This document shows positions 47,001-57,300 of a stretch of DNA of 64,000 nt, piece after piece. The DNA is from Epinephelus fuscoguttatus (taxonomy: Eukaryota > Chordata > Actinopteri > Perciformes > Serranidae). The position numbers and the translations under genes were made by a program. The notes below the pieces were generated by a model. It was not told where the DNA came from and did no database searches. It saw nothing but the letters and a program-made list of their open reading frames with translations. Numbering within the stretch: position 1 is the stretch's first letter; each line of letters starts with the position of its first letter. The DNA lies in the NCBI RefSeq assembly GCF_011397635.1, contig NC_064756.1, positions 34,524,996 through 34,588,995 on the forward strand. Reading direction: 5' to 3'.

Positions 47001-50000
47001 TTTAAGTGAGATACATGGAACTTTTGAGTGTGTTTTTTTATAAATTGACCCTGAAGGTAAGTAATGACTAACAGACTTTAGATTTTCAGGTCCTTGGTTC
47101 AGCAAATGTGATTAAAAAGGTAGGTAGGTCTGGTGGCATACTGGCTTTTCCATGGACACTGTGAGTATACGCAGGTAGGTTATATCTGTCTGTTGTTGTC
47201 TTGACTGGGACTAGAGTCCGTATGAAGATCAGGTAAGTCGAGGTAAGTGTGGGGGACCCCTCAGAATAGCAAGTTGTTTTTGATTTAGCATGCTTTTGTT
47301 AATAAGTATGAGATCTGTAGTGTTTCACAGATTTACTTTGGGAAGCTCAGAAAGAATTGTCTGCTAAAAAAAAAGTAAGAATAGTCAGAGGAATGTGGTT
47401 GATGTGGATGTTAATGAAATGATGGTGAATGAGAGAAAGTCATAGGAGTATGCAGTACTTGTAATGTTAAAAAAAAAATTTCATATCCTATTTTCAGTTT
47501 ATTACAGTGTTGTAATGATAAAAACATTAGTCATGACATGACTACAGAACAGCTTTTACTGAAATACTAAAATGATTAATGTTGTAGTGTTGATTATCTG
47601 TTGGTTGATGTAGAAACATCTGGTTACCGTTCAGTGAACAGTGATGTTTGCAGCAGGTACTTTGTGCTCACTTATGCAGCTTTCACAAAAATTCTGACAT
47701 TCACCGGTGTTTCTTATTTGGGATTTGTTCTTAGATAAGAACAGAATCACACTCAAGAGCATTTTGTAAGAACATTTTGTGCCGACATATTTGTGCACAA
47801 TAGTTGGCTATTGCGTTTTCTCCACTTCCGCAGTTGTGTAATATAATAGGATTTATATTACAGTAATATATTGTAGAATTTATAAAGTTATTTGCATTAT
47901 TATTTTTTTTTAAATATCATGGTCTTTTAAAACAAGCACTACACTAACACTGCAGTTCACACTAGTTATGATAATGGAACCATGCCATCTATTAATGTAT
48001 AATTGATCCTTCCAGAAATTATTGCTACTGTAATGCATGGGGTTTGCAGTTTGCGGGTCAGGTGGTTGATTAACGTTTCTTTAGGATCCCGTGCATCCTT
48101 TTGAGTATTTTATATCCACTCCTGATGCTGCTAAATAAGATGGCTCATTTGGTGTTCACTCTCTGCAGAAGCACCTTCATTTAAAACCATTTTTTTCCCG
48201 ATGCTCCTCCCTCTTCAAACTTTCATTTGGGACTTCTTGACTTAAAATCTCTCAGTCTCTTCTGCAGTTTCTGGATATGCACACGGCCCTGCAGTCTAAT
48301 GCCCTTATATGGGAGTGGCAGGGTGCTACCTATGCTAATTAAGATCAGCTGGCATGCCCTTTCAACTTTCAAGGACCATAGGATTCATCCTTATAAGAAC
48401 ACAGATGCAAACAATCTTGCTGTTCAAGAACACATCGTGAATCTGACAGACTTCTCTTAGGGCCTTCTTAAATACAAATTTAAACTTAAAGATATTGGTG
48501 TATGAAGCCAAATGTTCTTGTAGCAAACTTTACATTACTGATGTATAAGGCTGATAAATGACAGTAGTGATGGAACAGATATAATCACAAATCATTTTTA
48601 TGCAAAGATTTGTTTTATGCTGCTTTTTTTATATTCCCAGTTGCCATAATGCCCTCACAATTTGCTAATATTGGAGTTACTAACTCGAGTATTACATGGC
48701 ACGATATAGAATATTTATAGCTTCCATCATTTAACGCATGCAAATCACCCATTATTCTAATGTATTGCAAATTACAGTTTATGGCAGTCTACATTTGCCT
48801 TTGGTGTTGATTGCTTTCACCATGTGTTTTTTCTTTATCTAATAATATGCAAAGAATTTGAACCAATATTCTGAGTTTGAATGAATAAGCCGAATCAATA
48901 TTGATTACGTTTTAGTGACAGTGCGACAGGGCACACTTGGAATATGTGGCAGGGGCAACACACATTGTATCATGTGACATAGATAATCGATACAGATTTA
49001 GATGGTCGACAAATTGCTCACGCATCCTGCATTAGCAATTTCTTGCAATGGAATGGAATTCAGTATTAACACTTAAAAACATATTTACAGCAACACATTG
49101 TCAGTGCATGAAGACATCGCTAAGCACAATAACTACTTAAATATCAATTTGAATATCTTTTTATTAGATGGTATGAAACTCGTAAATGTTAAGTAATTGA
49201 GCAACTGTGCAGTGTCGTCAGTGTGAATAATTGTGGGGTCCCTCTTTGTGTCAGTAATTAACATTCCTCAGCAGCCACGGGGCACCTGGATGCAGAGACT
49301 GTGAGGTAAGTCTGTGGAGTGAGGAGAGGCCATTAGGACTTGAGTAAAACCGTAGACTGACATCCAAGCCAAACCTCTCTCACTTCATTATTACAGGGTT
49401 CCAGCTTCCTTCCAGTGGAAAGCCATTACAAGTAAACAATAACAAACAAGCTTCTACTTCTTTCTTGTCACCATTGCTAGACAAATGTATATGGATCAGC
49501 AAGGAGACGAAAAATGCGTCCTTTTGAAGGTTTTCAACGCAAGGCTATTGTAATTTGTCCCACGGACGAGGATTTAAAAGAACGAACATTAAAGCAAACC
49601 AATGAGCAGGGGAAGGATGTGCCCGATCATGCTGTTTTAGAAATGAAAGGTAGGAATGCTGTGGAAACAACAAATAAAACACCAGATCTACTTTTTACTT
49701 TTCTATGTGTTGTCTCTAAAATCAAACTTGGAAGATGCCCCCTCCCCCCCTTCCCCCATCATAGCCTTTGGCCAGATATCAGACCTGGACATTTATTTAT
49801 TTTTTTATTTTTTATTTTTTTTAAAAACAGTCACAATGAATTTGATTCTTCCTTATTTTTGCCCTCTTTCTGCCACTTGCCATACAGCTTACTTCTAATG
49901 CACTGCAAACTGAGACATGGGCCTTGTTGAGGTCAAGTCATAGTGAAGTTAATATTGCACAATTTGCTTCCCTGAAAAGAACATTTCCAAATAGCAAACT

Positions 50001-51861
50001 TACAAGCAGTCACGTGCTGAAATTGTTGGAAGTTAATTTGTAACCGCATTGCATCAGCTGTGCTTGGTTTGCAGTGCTGTTTCCTCTTCTCACCAACCTT
50101 CTAGTTGTCCTTTTTGTCCCCCTCCCCACCTCTACAGAACTCCCTCTACTTTGTCTGCTTAAACAAATGTTTCCTCCATGTTCCCCCTGGAGGTGATGTT
50201 TGTTCCCTCTACCCTGCCATCTGCTTTCATCTATCTGCTCTTAGTTTCTCTATGATTTCCACTGCCTCTGTATGGTCATAATTATTTTTCATTTTGTCTT
50301 CCGGTGGTGTGACTGCTCTGGTCTTCACTACAACCCCCTGCCCCCCTCTCTTTCTCTCTCTGCCTCTCCATCCATCTTTTGCTGGATGGGCTGTCTCTCT
50401 CTCCTCATCCTGTGGTCACCTCTGTCACTCTCCAAGCCAACTTTACTCTCCCTGAGGCTTGCGACTTCCTGGAGGCAGTGACGTTCATTGAGCTGCAGCG
50501 CGACGAGGCTGAAAGCCTGCTGAAGCAATACAATGAGGAGGGCCGCAAGGCTGGCCCACCCCCCGAGAAACGCTTTGACAACAGGCAGGGCGGGTTCCGT
50601 GGCCGCGGTGGAGGTAGCTTCCAGCGGTATGACAACCGTGATGGGTCCCGCGGTGGCTACCAGAACCGCAGTGGAGACGGAGGCAGTGGATACAGAGGAG
50701 GTGAGCGGAGCTGTCGGCATACCTTATACGTTGTATTCATCTAGATTTTTTTTAAAGCTATAGTATGATCGCTTGCTATATTCTGTGATTTAAACGTAAT
50801 AATACATAACAGGCACAACTAAGGCTAGTATGTTTGCAGTAAAGTGGTGTATATTGCTATAATTTTTGTTTTCTTGGCAGGCTATAATCGTGGCAGCTAT
50901 AGCCAGAATCGTTGGGGCAACAGCTACCGTGATGGAGGCTCTGATGCACGCAGTGGATATAACCGCAGCCAGCAGTCAGGTGGAAGCTACAACCGCCCGG
51001 CTCCTTACAGCAAGGGAGCATACAACCAGGTATATAACAAGATCTTTATGTATGAAGTTTGAGGAAAACAAACTAAAATAAATACAAAAAATTAATGTGT
51101 TCTCCTTCATGTCTTGGTTCACCTCCCAGAGCTACAGCCCGAGCTACAGTCAAGGGTACAACCAGGGCAGCTACAGCCAAAATTACTATGGCAACTACAG
51201 TCAGTACCCAGGCTACAGCCAAAGCTACAGTCAGGCACCTGCCACTGCACAGACGTACAACCACCACCAGCAACAGCCGCAGCAGCCACAACAGCAGCAG
51301 CAGCAGCAACAGAGCTACAACCAGCAATATCAGCAGGTAGTCATCGACTTTTCAAACACCGCCTCTTATACACATTTGAAAATCAAGCGTAAGAGGGTGG
51401 GGGAGTTAGGAAGCTGTCAGTGAGAGTGGACCTGTGCTAGGTTACTAGTAGAGTTCAACTGATATTGCAAGACAAATGTACAGATATAAATGTGAATCAC
51501 CACAGCCACTGTCCTGCACAAAGGAGAAAAACCACAAACTTTTTGAAGCCACTTAAAATTGTGCAGGAGGTGTTAATTGTGTGACGCTCATGAGATGGCC
51601 TTGGGGTGAGGTATTCCATCTTCTGAAAATGAACCACTGTGCCATAAGGAGGTGCAAAAGTATAAATACAGGGTCAGTTTGGGGGAAGTTAAAAAAAAAA
51701 AAGTAAACATGTTCTCACTGCTTGCTTTCTATTTCTCCCTCCAGTATGCGCAGCAGTGGCAGCAGTACTACCAGAACCAGAACCAGTGGAACCAGTATTA
51801 CAGCCAGTATGGCAGCTACCCTGGACAGGGCAGCCAAGGCTCATCTTCTGGTTCCCAGTAG
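38034..51861 (+). CDS. hnrnpul1: Heterogeneous nuclear ribonucleoprotein U-like 1, complete CDS, 15 coding exons
   Basis: This is a nuclear RNA-binding protein of the hnRNP U family. Exons: 38034-38253, 41232-41534, 42203-42416, 42549-42622, 43555-43694, 44254-44353, 44461-44573, 44792-45058, 46245-46367, 46455-46583, 49481-49649, 50437-50700, 50881-51029, 51130-51336, 51745-51861. All junctions keep phase, giving 862 residues (human 856 from memory). An N-terminal SAP motif (3-37: [19 protein letters not shown]) is followed by a very acidic region with a Gly-Asp/Glu repeat (about 82-100). The SPRY domain spans about 271-455 ([26 protein letters not shown]). A P-loop, GLPACGKTT, starts the kinase-like domain near 482. 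RGG boxes (FRGRGGG, about 684) lead into a Tyr/Gln/Gly-rich tail (705-862) with SYS repeats and a Q-run. HNRNPU and UL2 were considered; the SYSQ/NQW-rich tail favours UL1. Confidence 0.96.
38979..39390. mobile_element. hAT-like MITE in hnrnpul1 intron 1
   Basis: The ends TAGGGGTGG and CCACCGCTA are inverted. Inner arms carry AAAAATCGATACAGCACAGT at the left and ATTGCGATAGTATCGTGTAG at the right. The 9-mer ACTTAATAG occurs at 38972-38980 and again at 39382-39390. An 8-bp target duplication is typical of hAT elements. Confidence 0.65.
40239..41035. mobile_element. 793-bp terminal-inverted-repeat element in hnrnpul1 intron 1
   Basis: The left terminus GGCCCGTTTCCAC (40241) is matched by the right terminus GTGGAAACGGGCC (ends 41033). 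Both ends are flanked by TA. A second pair of long arms lies inside: AAATGGCCCGTGAAAAAAAT ... CAACATGATTGAGCTAGC (about 40537-40612) and its mirror (about 40749-40826). No transposase is visible. Confidence 0.82.
41257..41320 (+). repeat. hnrnpul1: Coding hexamer repeat GGTGAT/GGAGAT in hnrnpul1 exon 2
   Basis: Tandem six-base units encode alternating Gly-Asp and Gly-Glu dipeptides in the acidic region. The reading frame stays open, so it is a coding minisatellite and likely varies in length. Confidence 0.9.
43100..43470. mobile_element. Short interspersed repeat fragment in hnrnpul1 intron 4
   Basis: The segment with CACCACCAGGGGGTGATTGA, AGCTGACATGTCATCTTTAT and the end ATACAGTCTATGGTC resembles a repeat common in teleost genomes. 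Left border undefined. Confidence 0.5.
46584..49480 (+). other. hnrnpul1: Large hnrnpul1 intron 10, no bounded repeat recognised
   Basis: This 2.9-kb intron lies between the exon ending YILDQ and the one starting TNVYGSA. Unlike other introns here, it shows no fold-back element or SINE that I can delimit. It holds a candidate cassette exon near its 3' end (49272-49305). Confidence 0.55.
49272..49305 (+). other. hnrnpul1: Candidate cassette (poison) exon of hnrnpul1
   Basis: The acceptor ACATTCCTCAG is followed by 34 bases (CAGCCACGGG ... ACTGTGAG) and a consensus donor GTAAGT. Both flanking constitutive junctions are phase 0. Inclusion would read [10 protein letters not shown] and then TGA, so it would truncate the protein and trigger decay. 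An alternative CAG acceptor three bases downstream gives the same stop. No transcript evidence is available. Confidence 0.4.
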
Positions 51862-52641
51862 CTTTGCTTTGTATCTGCACCTGCATCCACCTGTGTCCTA
51901 AACACTCTGACCTCGAAGGCAAATCGATTTTTGTACAGTCTCACATTAAGTCCCAACCATAACTGTCTCTGTCTGGGTTAACACCGTAATCTTCATCCCT
52001 CATCATGTACACAAAAACTGTATACAGTTTGTTGTCCTTTCAGTTTTTTTTAACTGAATGAAGTCTTACTCTAAGCAGTGACCGTGAGGTGGTAGATGAT
52101 AGATATCAAAACATTTAATGAATGTTATCTATTATGCATTTAATGTGGATGTATGTTGATCTGCAAACTCCACATTTCCTACAGATTGAAGAGGTTATTG
52201 TATATTTTATAGGATGCATAGTGCGAAAACATGACAAGGCAGGAAAAATACTGCAAGGCCTGAATACTTTTGCTTGTTTTGAGAAGCTTAACAAAGAACA
52301 AAATGCATGCTTTTTACATTCACAACCCTTTCCTCTGTCTTGCTCTTTATTTTTCAGTTTTTGAGTGAGCACATTTTATTTACTCCCAATAGAATTCAAA
52401 CATTAAGGAACATTTTTTTAATAGGTGTTGATACTGTAGTATTTAAGCGTTAATCCAGTCTTTGATTGAGAAGAATATTTTGCCACTTTTGAGTAGATGT
52501 ATGTGCAGGTTTTTTTTTTTTTTTATCCCGTTGTGATTGCTGTTCATTGAGTCCAGTAGATAAATCCAGATGTCAAACTCATTTTTTTTTACCTGAAAAT
52601 GAAAATCTGACCAGTTATCCTGAGCTGTCTTGTCTTTATAC

Positions 52642-52647
52642 AATAAA
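52642..52647 (+). promoter_or_regulatory. hnrnpul1: Possible proximal poly(A) signal of hnrnpul1
   Basis: AATAAA about 780 bases after the stop codon. Confidence 0.4.
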
Positions 52648-52888
52648 TGCAGTTGTATACGCCTGGAGATGTTAATATCTTTTGTTTGCTGCCAGAAAGT
52701 AAAGTCAGACACAACACATACTGAGTGATTTGTATCTTTCTTATTTTCAACAAGATTGACATTGTGGACAAAACAAGGAAGCATTTAGCTAAAAAAAAAC
52801 TGCCAATTTTGTAGCATACGTATAATTCCAGTGCAGTCCTGTTGAACCTTGAATGAACTGTTGGAGAAATTTGAAAGTCAGGGCAGGA

Positions 52889-52894
52889 AATAAA
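52889..52894 (+). promoter_or_regulatory. hnrnpul1: Possible distal poly(A) signal of hnrnpul1
   Basis: AATAAA about 1.03 kb after the stop codon, followed by TTGTTGCATTTGTTT, a U/GU-rich downstream element. Confidence 0.5.
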
Positions 52895-53164
52895 CATTCT
52901 CCACTGCTTGTTGCATTTGTTTATGGATCAGACTTAACCACCTCTTTTCACTATTTACTAACTAAACGGTTTGGTGATATGGACAAAGTCTGATATCACA
53001 ATATGTAGTTTTACATTGCGGTAGCAATCTAAATATTGATAAACATTTTCTGACCAGGTGAAAATGAGAAAGTAGTTAAGCATGTAAAAAATTCAGTTAA
53101 TCCAATATTACCATTAGGAAGGCTTCAGTGATTTGCAAAATGGTTGCCTAATATAACTAGAAAT

Positions 53165-53709
53165 ATTAAAGGGATAGTTTGGATTTTTTTTAAATGGAGC
53201 TGTGTGAGGTACTTGTCTCATCACTGTATTACCTACAGTAGATGGAGATGAAGTACCAACGCTGAAGTGAAGCAATATACTGCTGTAGATGGGGGAAACA
53301 AGAAACTGTATTTTGGCCATAAAAAGTCCCACTTGAAAAAAACAGTTAAAGCGTATGCAATATTTGGAGTATTTCGGCACTTAACCTCGCCACCAGACAG
53401 CCTGTTCTGACGGGGAAGCTGACATGGTTTCATTTACCATCCATGCTCTTGTCAAAAACAGTCATTTTGGCTTGCTGAACAGAGTTGCTGGTCTACCGCT
53501 GCCTCAATCAGTTAGTTTTATTGTTTGACCTAAGTGAATTTGAATGAACCCTATTATACAGCAAAGTCACACAATAATACAAACAAATAAATTGAGCGAA
53601 ACTCTCCAAACAGAGTTTGCTAACTGACATCTACTGTATGTAATACACTGACTATGTATAAGTGCCTCATACAACCCCATGTCAAAAGATCTGAACTATC
53701 CCTTTAAAG
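53165..53709. mobile_element. Fold-back element between hnrnpul1 and rasgrp4
   Basis: The left end TTAAAGGGATAGTTTGGAT and the right end ATCTGAACTATCCCTTTAAA are inverted. Inner blocks GAGGTACTTGTCTCATCACT and TGTATTACCTACAGTAGATG mirror ACATCTACTGTATGTAATAC and AAGTGCCTC. It shares its TGCTGGTCTACCGCTGCCTC block with the element at 16925 and its left end with the fragment at 3448. It lies between the two convergent gene ends. Confidence 0.82.
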
Positions 53710-54363
53710 GCATAGATACCTCCATGAATGGTATAAGAATATCTACTGGTTGATAAATTGTCTCATGCATATATCTTCACATCACCCAAAGCCAAACTAA
53801 TAGTCGTCTAAAAAATGTTTTGCCACCTTACTGTCCAGATTCATGAGCAGAGTTTTCATATAGCTGCCAAAGTTGAAATTGACCAGAATTGTTGTTGCTT
53901 CTACCATGATCTTAAGGGTCAAGTATTTCTCAGCCTTTTCGCCACCACAAGGTTAGTGTTAATTTCCCACCCTGCATTTTGTTATATGTAAATATGATCA
54001 GGAAAATCTTATGTCTGTTGCCATAAATGATTGTATGGATTGGAGTTGAATCTTAGCACCAGAGAACCAAGGCACCTATTCTAGAAACAAAATGAGGTGT
54101 TCATAAATTACAGAAGGACAATTGATGTTTGAAGCCTAAACACTTTGCCAAACTAACAAGACTGACAAAAATAAAATAATAAAAGCGTTTCATAACCACA
54201 CTTAAAACAGGATGGAGTCCATACATATAATTCCTGGCATTCTGATGTGAATGGCCAGTAAAATCTCATCAGTTCAACACCAGTCAGACACAGCTTTGTC
54301 AGAGACTTGGTGGTGTCTGGATGTTTTTTGTCCATGAGGGGGAAATGTCAGAAGATGGAGCGC

Positions 54364-57300
54364 TCAGTCCGGCTCTCTGCTCTTGTCTTTGTAGAGATGC
54401 AGCTCCTCCATCTTCTCCTGCAAGAAGGAAACAGGCATGGAGCAGCCTCGGGCTCTGTGTGGCAGTGTGTTGACCTGGAAAACATGACAAATTTAACATC
54501 AACAAAATTCTTAAGTTCTCTATTTCAGAAACAATATTTTATTGTTAAAAAACCTTTTCATTTCTAATGGGAAAACTTGTATAAAGTCTGACTTCACACT
54601 AATGGTAAAGAGCCATGCAAAGTTTTTTTTTTTTATCTGCTGAGAGGGTATGTACAGGGACGGATCACCCCAGGGTCCGAGGGAGGCTCCCACGCCCGGG
54701 ATCGAGCCGGGAGCCCTCTTGCTGTGGGGCGGCGGTGCTAACCACCACACCACCGTGCCGCCTCCACCCCAAAATCAAAAATACATTTTTTTCTTTTACT
54801 GTAGTGCTATTTATCAATCTAGATTGTTTTAGTGTGAGTTGCCAAGTGTTGGAGATATCAGCCGTAGAGATGTCTGCCTTCTCTCCCATATAATGGAACT
54901 AGATGGCACTCAAGCTTGTGGTGCTCAAAGCACAGACACACACACACAAAAAAAAAACATTAGAAAAACTCAACAGCAACATCTCTTTCCAGAAATCGTG
55001 ACGTGGTTATGTAAAATAATCCACAGACTTTGCTGTGAGCAGTTTGTTATAGGAACTATTTTCTTACTACCGAACCACACCTGCCAACCGTATCACTGTG
55101 CAGAAGTAAGCATGCATCTACTGCTAGCTCACCTAGCACCACTGAGCTAGCTAACATTACAGCTCAGAATTCGTCAAATCTAAGTCTTGAGTTCTTTTAT
55201 AAGCAAAATCAGAATTCCCTTCACCTCCTTTGTACTTTAAAGCTCTGTAAAACCCAAACTGTGGGCTCTGTACCTTATCTGAGTTAACAGAGGCGACTTT
55301 TCTCAGTTCTCTATTGTAAATGAGACAGATTTGCTTTTTGAAAAGGAGGTCATTTCAAGTCGGGGTCAAGTGAGGACACCTGTGTAGGAGCTTTAAAAAA
55401 GTAAAGAGCTGCAAAACAACATAGCCACAGTGTGTTTACATTTTCTAAGAAATGTTATCACAACTTCAGAACGAACTATCAGAATAAGAGATGCAATAAT
55501 CACACAGAAATTCTACACATACAGGCTTTAATCGATTGTCCCATAAGAGCAGAAAACAGAACAGGTTGAGAAACTCTGTCCTACTATATAATCGTCTTGC
55601 AGGGACTCGTCCTGTCTTACCCTTCTGTCTGGAAATGCATGCACGAGTAAGTTGTGGTGGTTTCCCCTCTTGTCCTTCTTCTCAGGCGTCCACACTCCAG
55701 GATCTGTCTGAGTGGAGCGGTCCGACAGCGTTGAATCACCGCTGTTATTTTTCCAAGGAGGGGTGCCCTGGTTATTTTCTGTCTCTTCACCTTGGGGGAA
55801 AACAAAGGTCTCCTCCTCTGAACCTGAGAGGGAGCAATAAGACATCAGTGAACTGGGTTCAAGGTCATTTTATAGGCAGGGAATATTGTTGTGGCATTGT
55901 GATGGAGAAAGGACGTACTCCAGCTGTTGCCCTTGGTTTTTGAGTCAGGTGCCGGAGTGCACGGACAGGACCCAGTTGTGTTTTTGTGTTTCTTCAAGCA
56001 CTCCATCCCCACCAGATCTCTACAGTGTCTGTGACAGTTTATCCCACAGTCTGAGAGACAGAAAAACATTCTGAGACTTTAAAGAAGCACTACTACTTAA
56101 ACATCAGCTCACTCAAATTACTAAAGGTCTGTTGATTAAATGCTTTGAGCTACTTTTACATTACAAGAGACAGTCCAGTCGCCAGAGGAAAATGTTGGCG
56201 TTGTGCGTTTCTGCAAACCACAAGTATGTTACATTTGCATGTGTCATATTAATCATATCATCATTTCCAAAGTGACATAACAAATGAGCTGACTGTGTCA
56301 TCAGGAGGTGAAGAGAAGAGTGGATGGCTCGTCACCTGGATGAAACGCCTATCAAGTGGACTACTGTTCAAAACCAACAAACAACACCAAACATGGGTGT
56401 TTTGTAGCGACCAGTTGCTGTTTTTTCAGCACGGAAAGTGGCACAAGACCCCATTGCATTTCCTGTGAGATAGTGACATGTAGAGCGGTTGTTGTACTGA
56501 GACATCACTGCTCTTCCTGCAGGATTGTGGAAAAAAAATTGGTTGTTTTTTACTAAGATAATTGCTGCGTTTCCTGCTGGAATTTGTTTTTTGGTAAGAC
56601 GTTGCTGCCTGTCCTCATGAGATAGTGACACAAAAATCTTAAACACTGCTTGTTCTGCTGAGATAGTGGCATGGAAATTGATTGGTTTTTACTGAACCAT
56701 TACTGCTTTTCTTGCTGGACTTGTGGCATGAATATCGGTTGTTCTTTTACTGAAACATCGTTGCTTTTCCTGCTGGGATAGTGGCAAAGAAAATCTAATG
56801 TTTTTTACTGAGACCTGTCTGCATTTCCTGCTGGGATTGTGACCCCAAAACCACATATTTTAAGCCAAAACATGATGTTTTCTTACTCATACCCAAGTGG
56901 TCTTCGTACCTAAACATAATCACACATTAACCACAGTGTTATGTTAAAACCTAAAGTTTCAGCATATCCACTACATAAGTATGTGCAAATGTAACATATC
57001 TTTGGTTTACAGAAACACACAATGCCAACATTTTTCTGGTTGGATTGCAGGTGGCTGCAGAAATTTCAAACACAGATATCTCAAAACCTGGTTACACTTT
57101 GATGAAGGACGAAATGACATGGATTGCGATCTTACCTTTACAATGGTAGCCCTGTTTGATGACTCCCCACAGCTACAGGAGGACAGACAAAACACATGTG
57201 ACATTGCAGTTTGATTGGCCATTTGTATTAAAAACAAACATGGATGCAGTGGATACTTACAAAGCCTCCACAAGTCTCACAAAACGTTGGCCGTTTATAT

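Noticed and set aside
51073-51392. Alternative frames of the hnrnpul1 tail exon (poly-A/T or L-rich)
   Set aside because: Out-of-phase readings of CAG/CAA repeats.
54690-54760. Possible genuine tRNA gene
   Set aside because: A and B boxes are present, but the sequence ends in a poly-A tail and I could not form a full cloverleaf with an acceptor stem, so it is a SINE head.
54650-54832. Open frames over the SINE at 54622-54762
   Set aside because: Repeat-derived; tRNA-related sequence gives Pro/Gly/Arg-rich chance frames.
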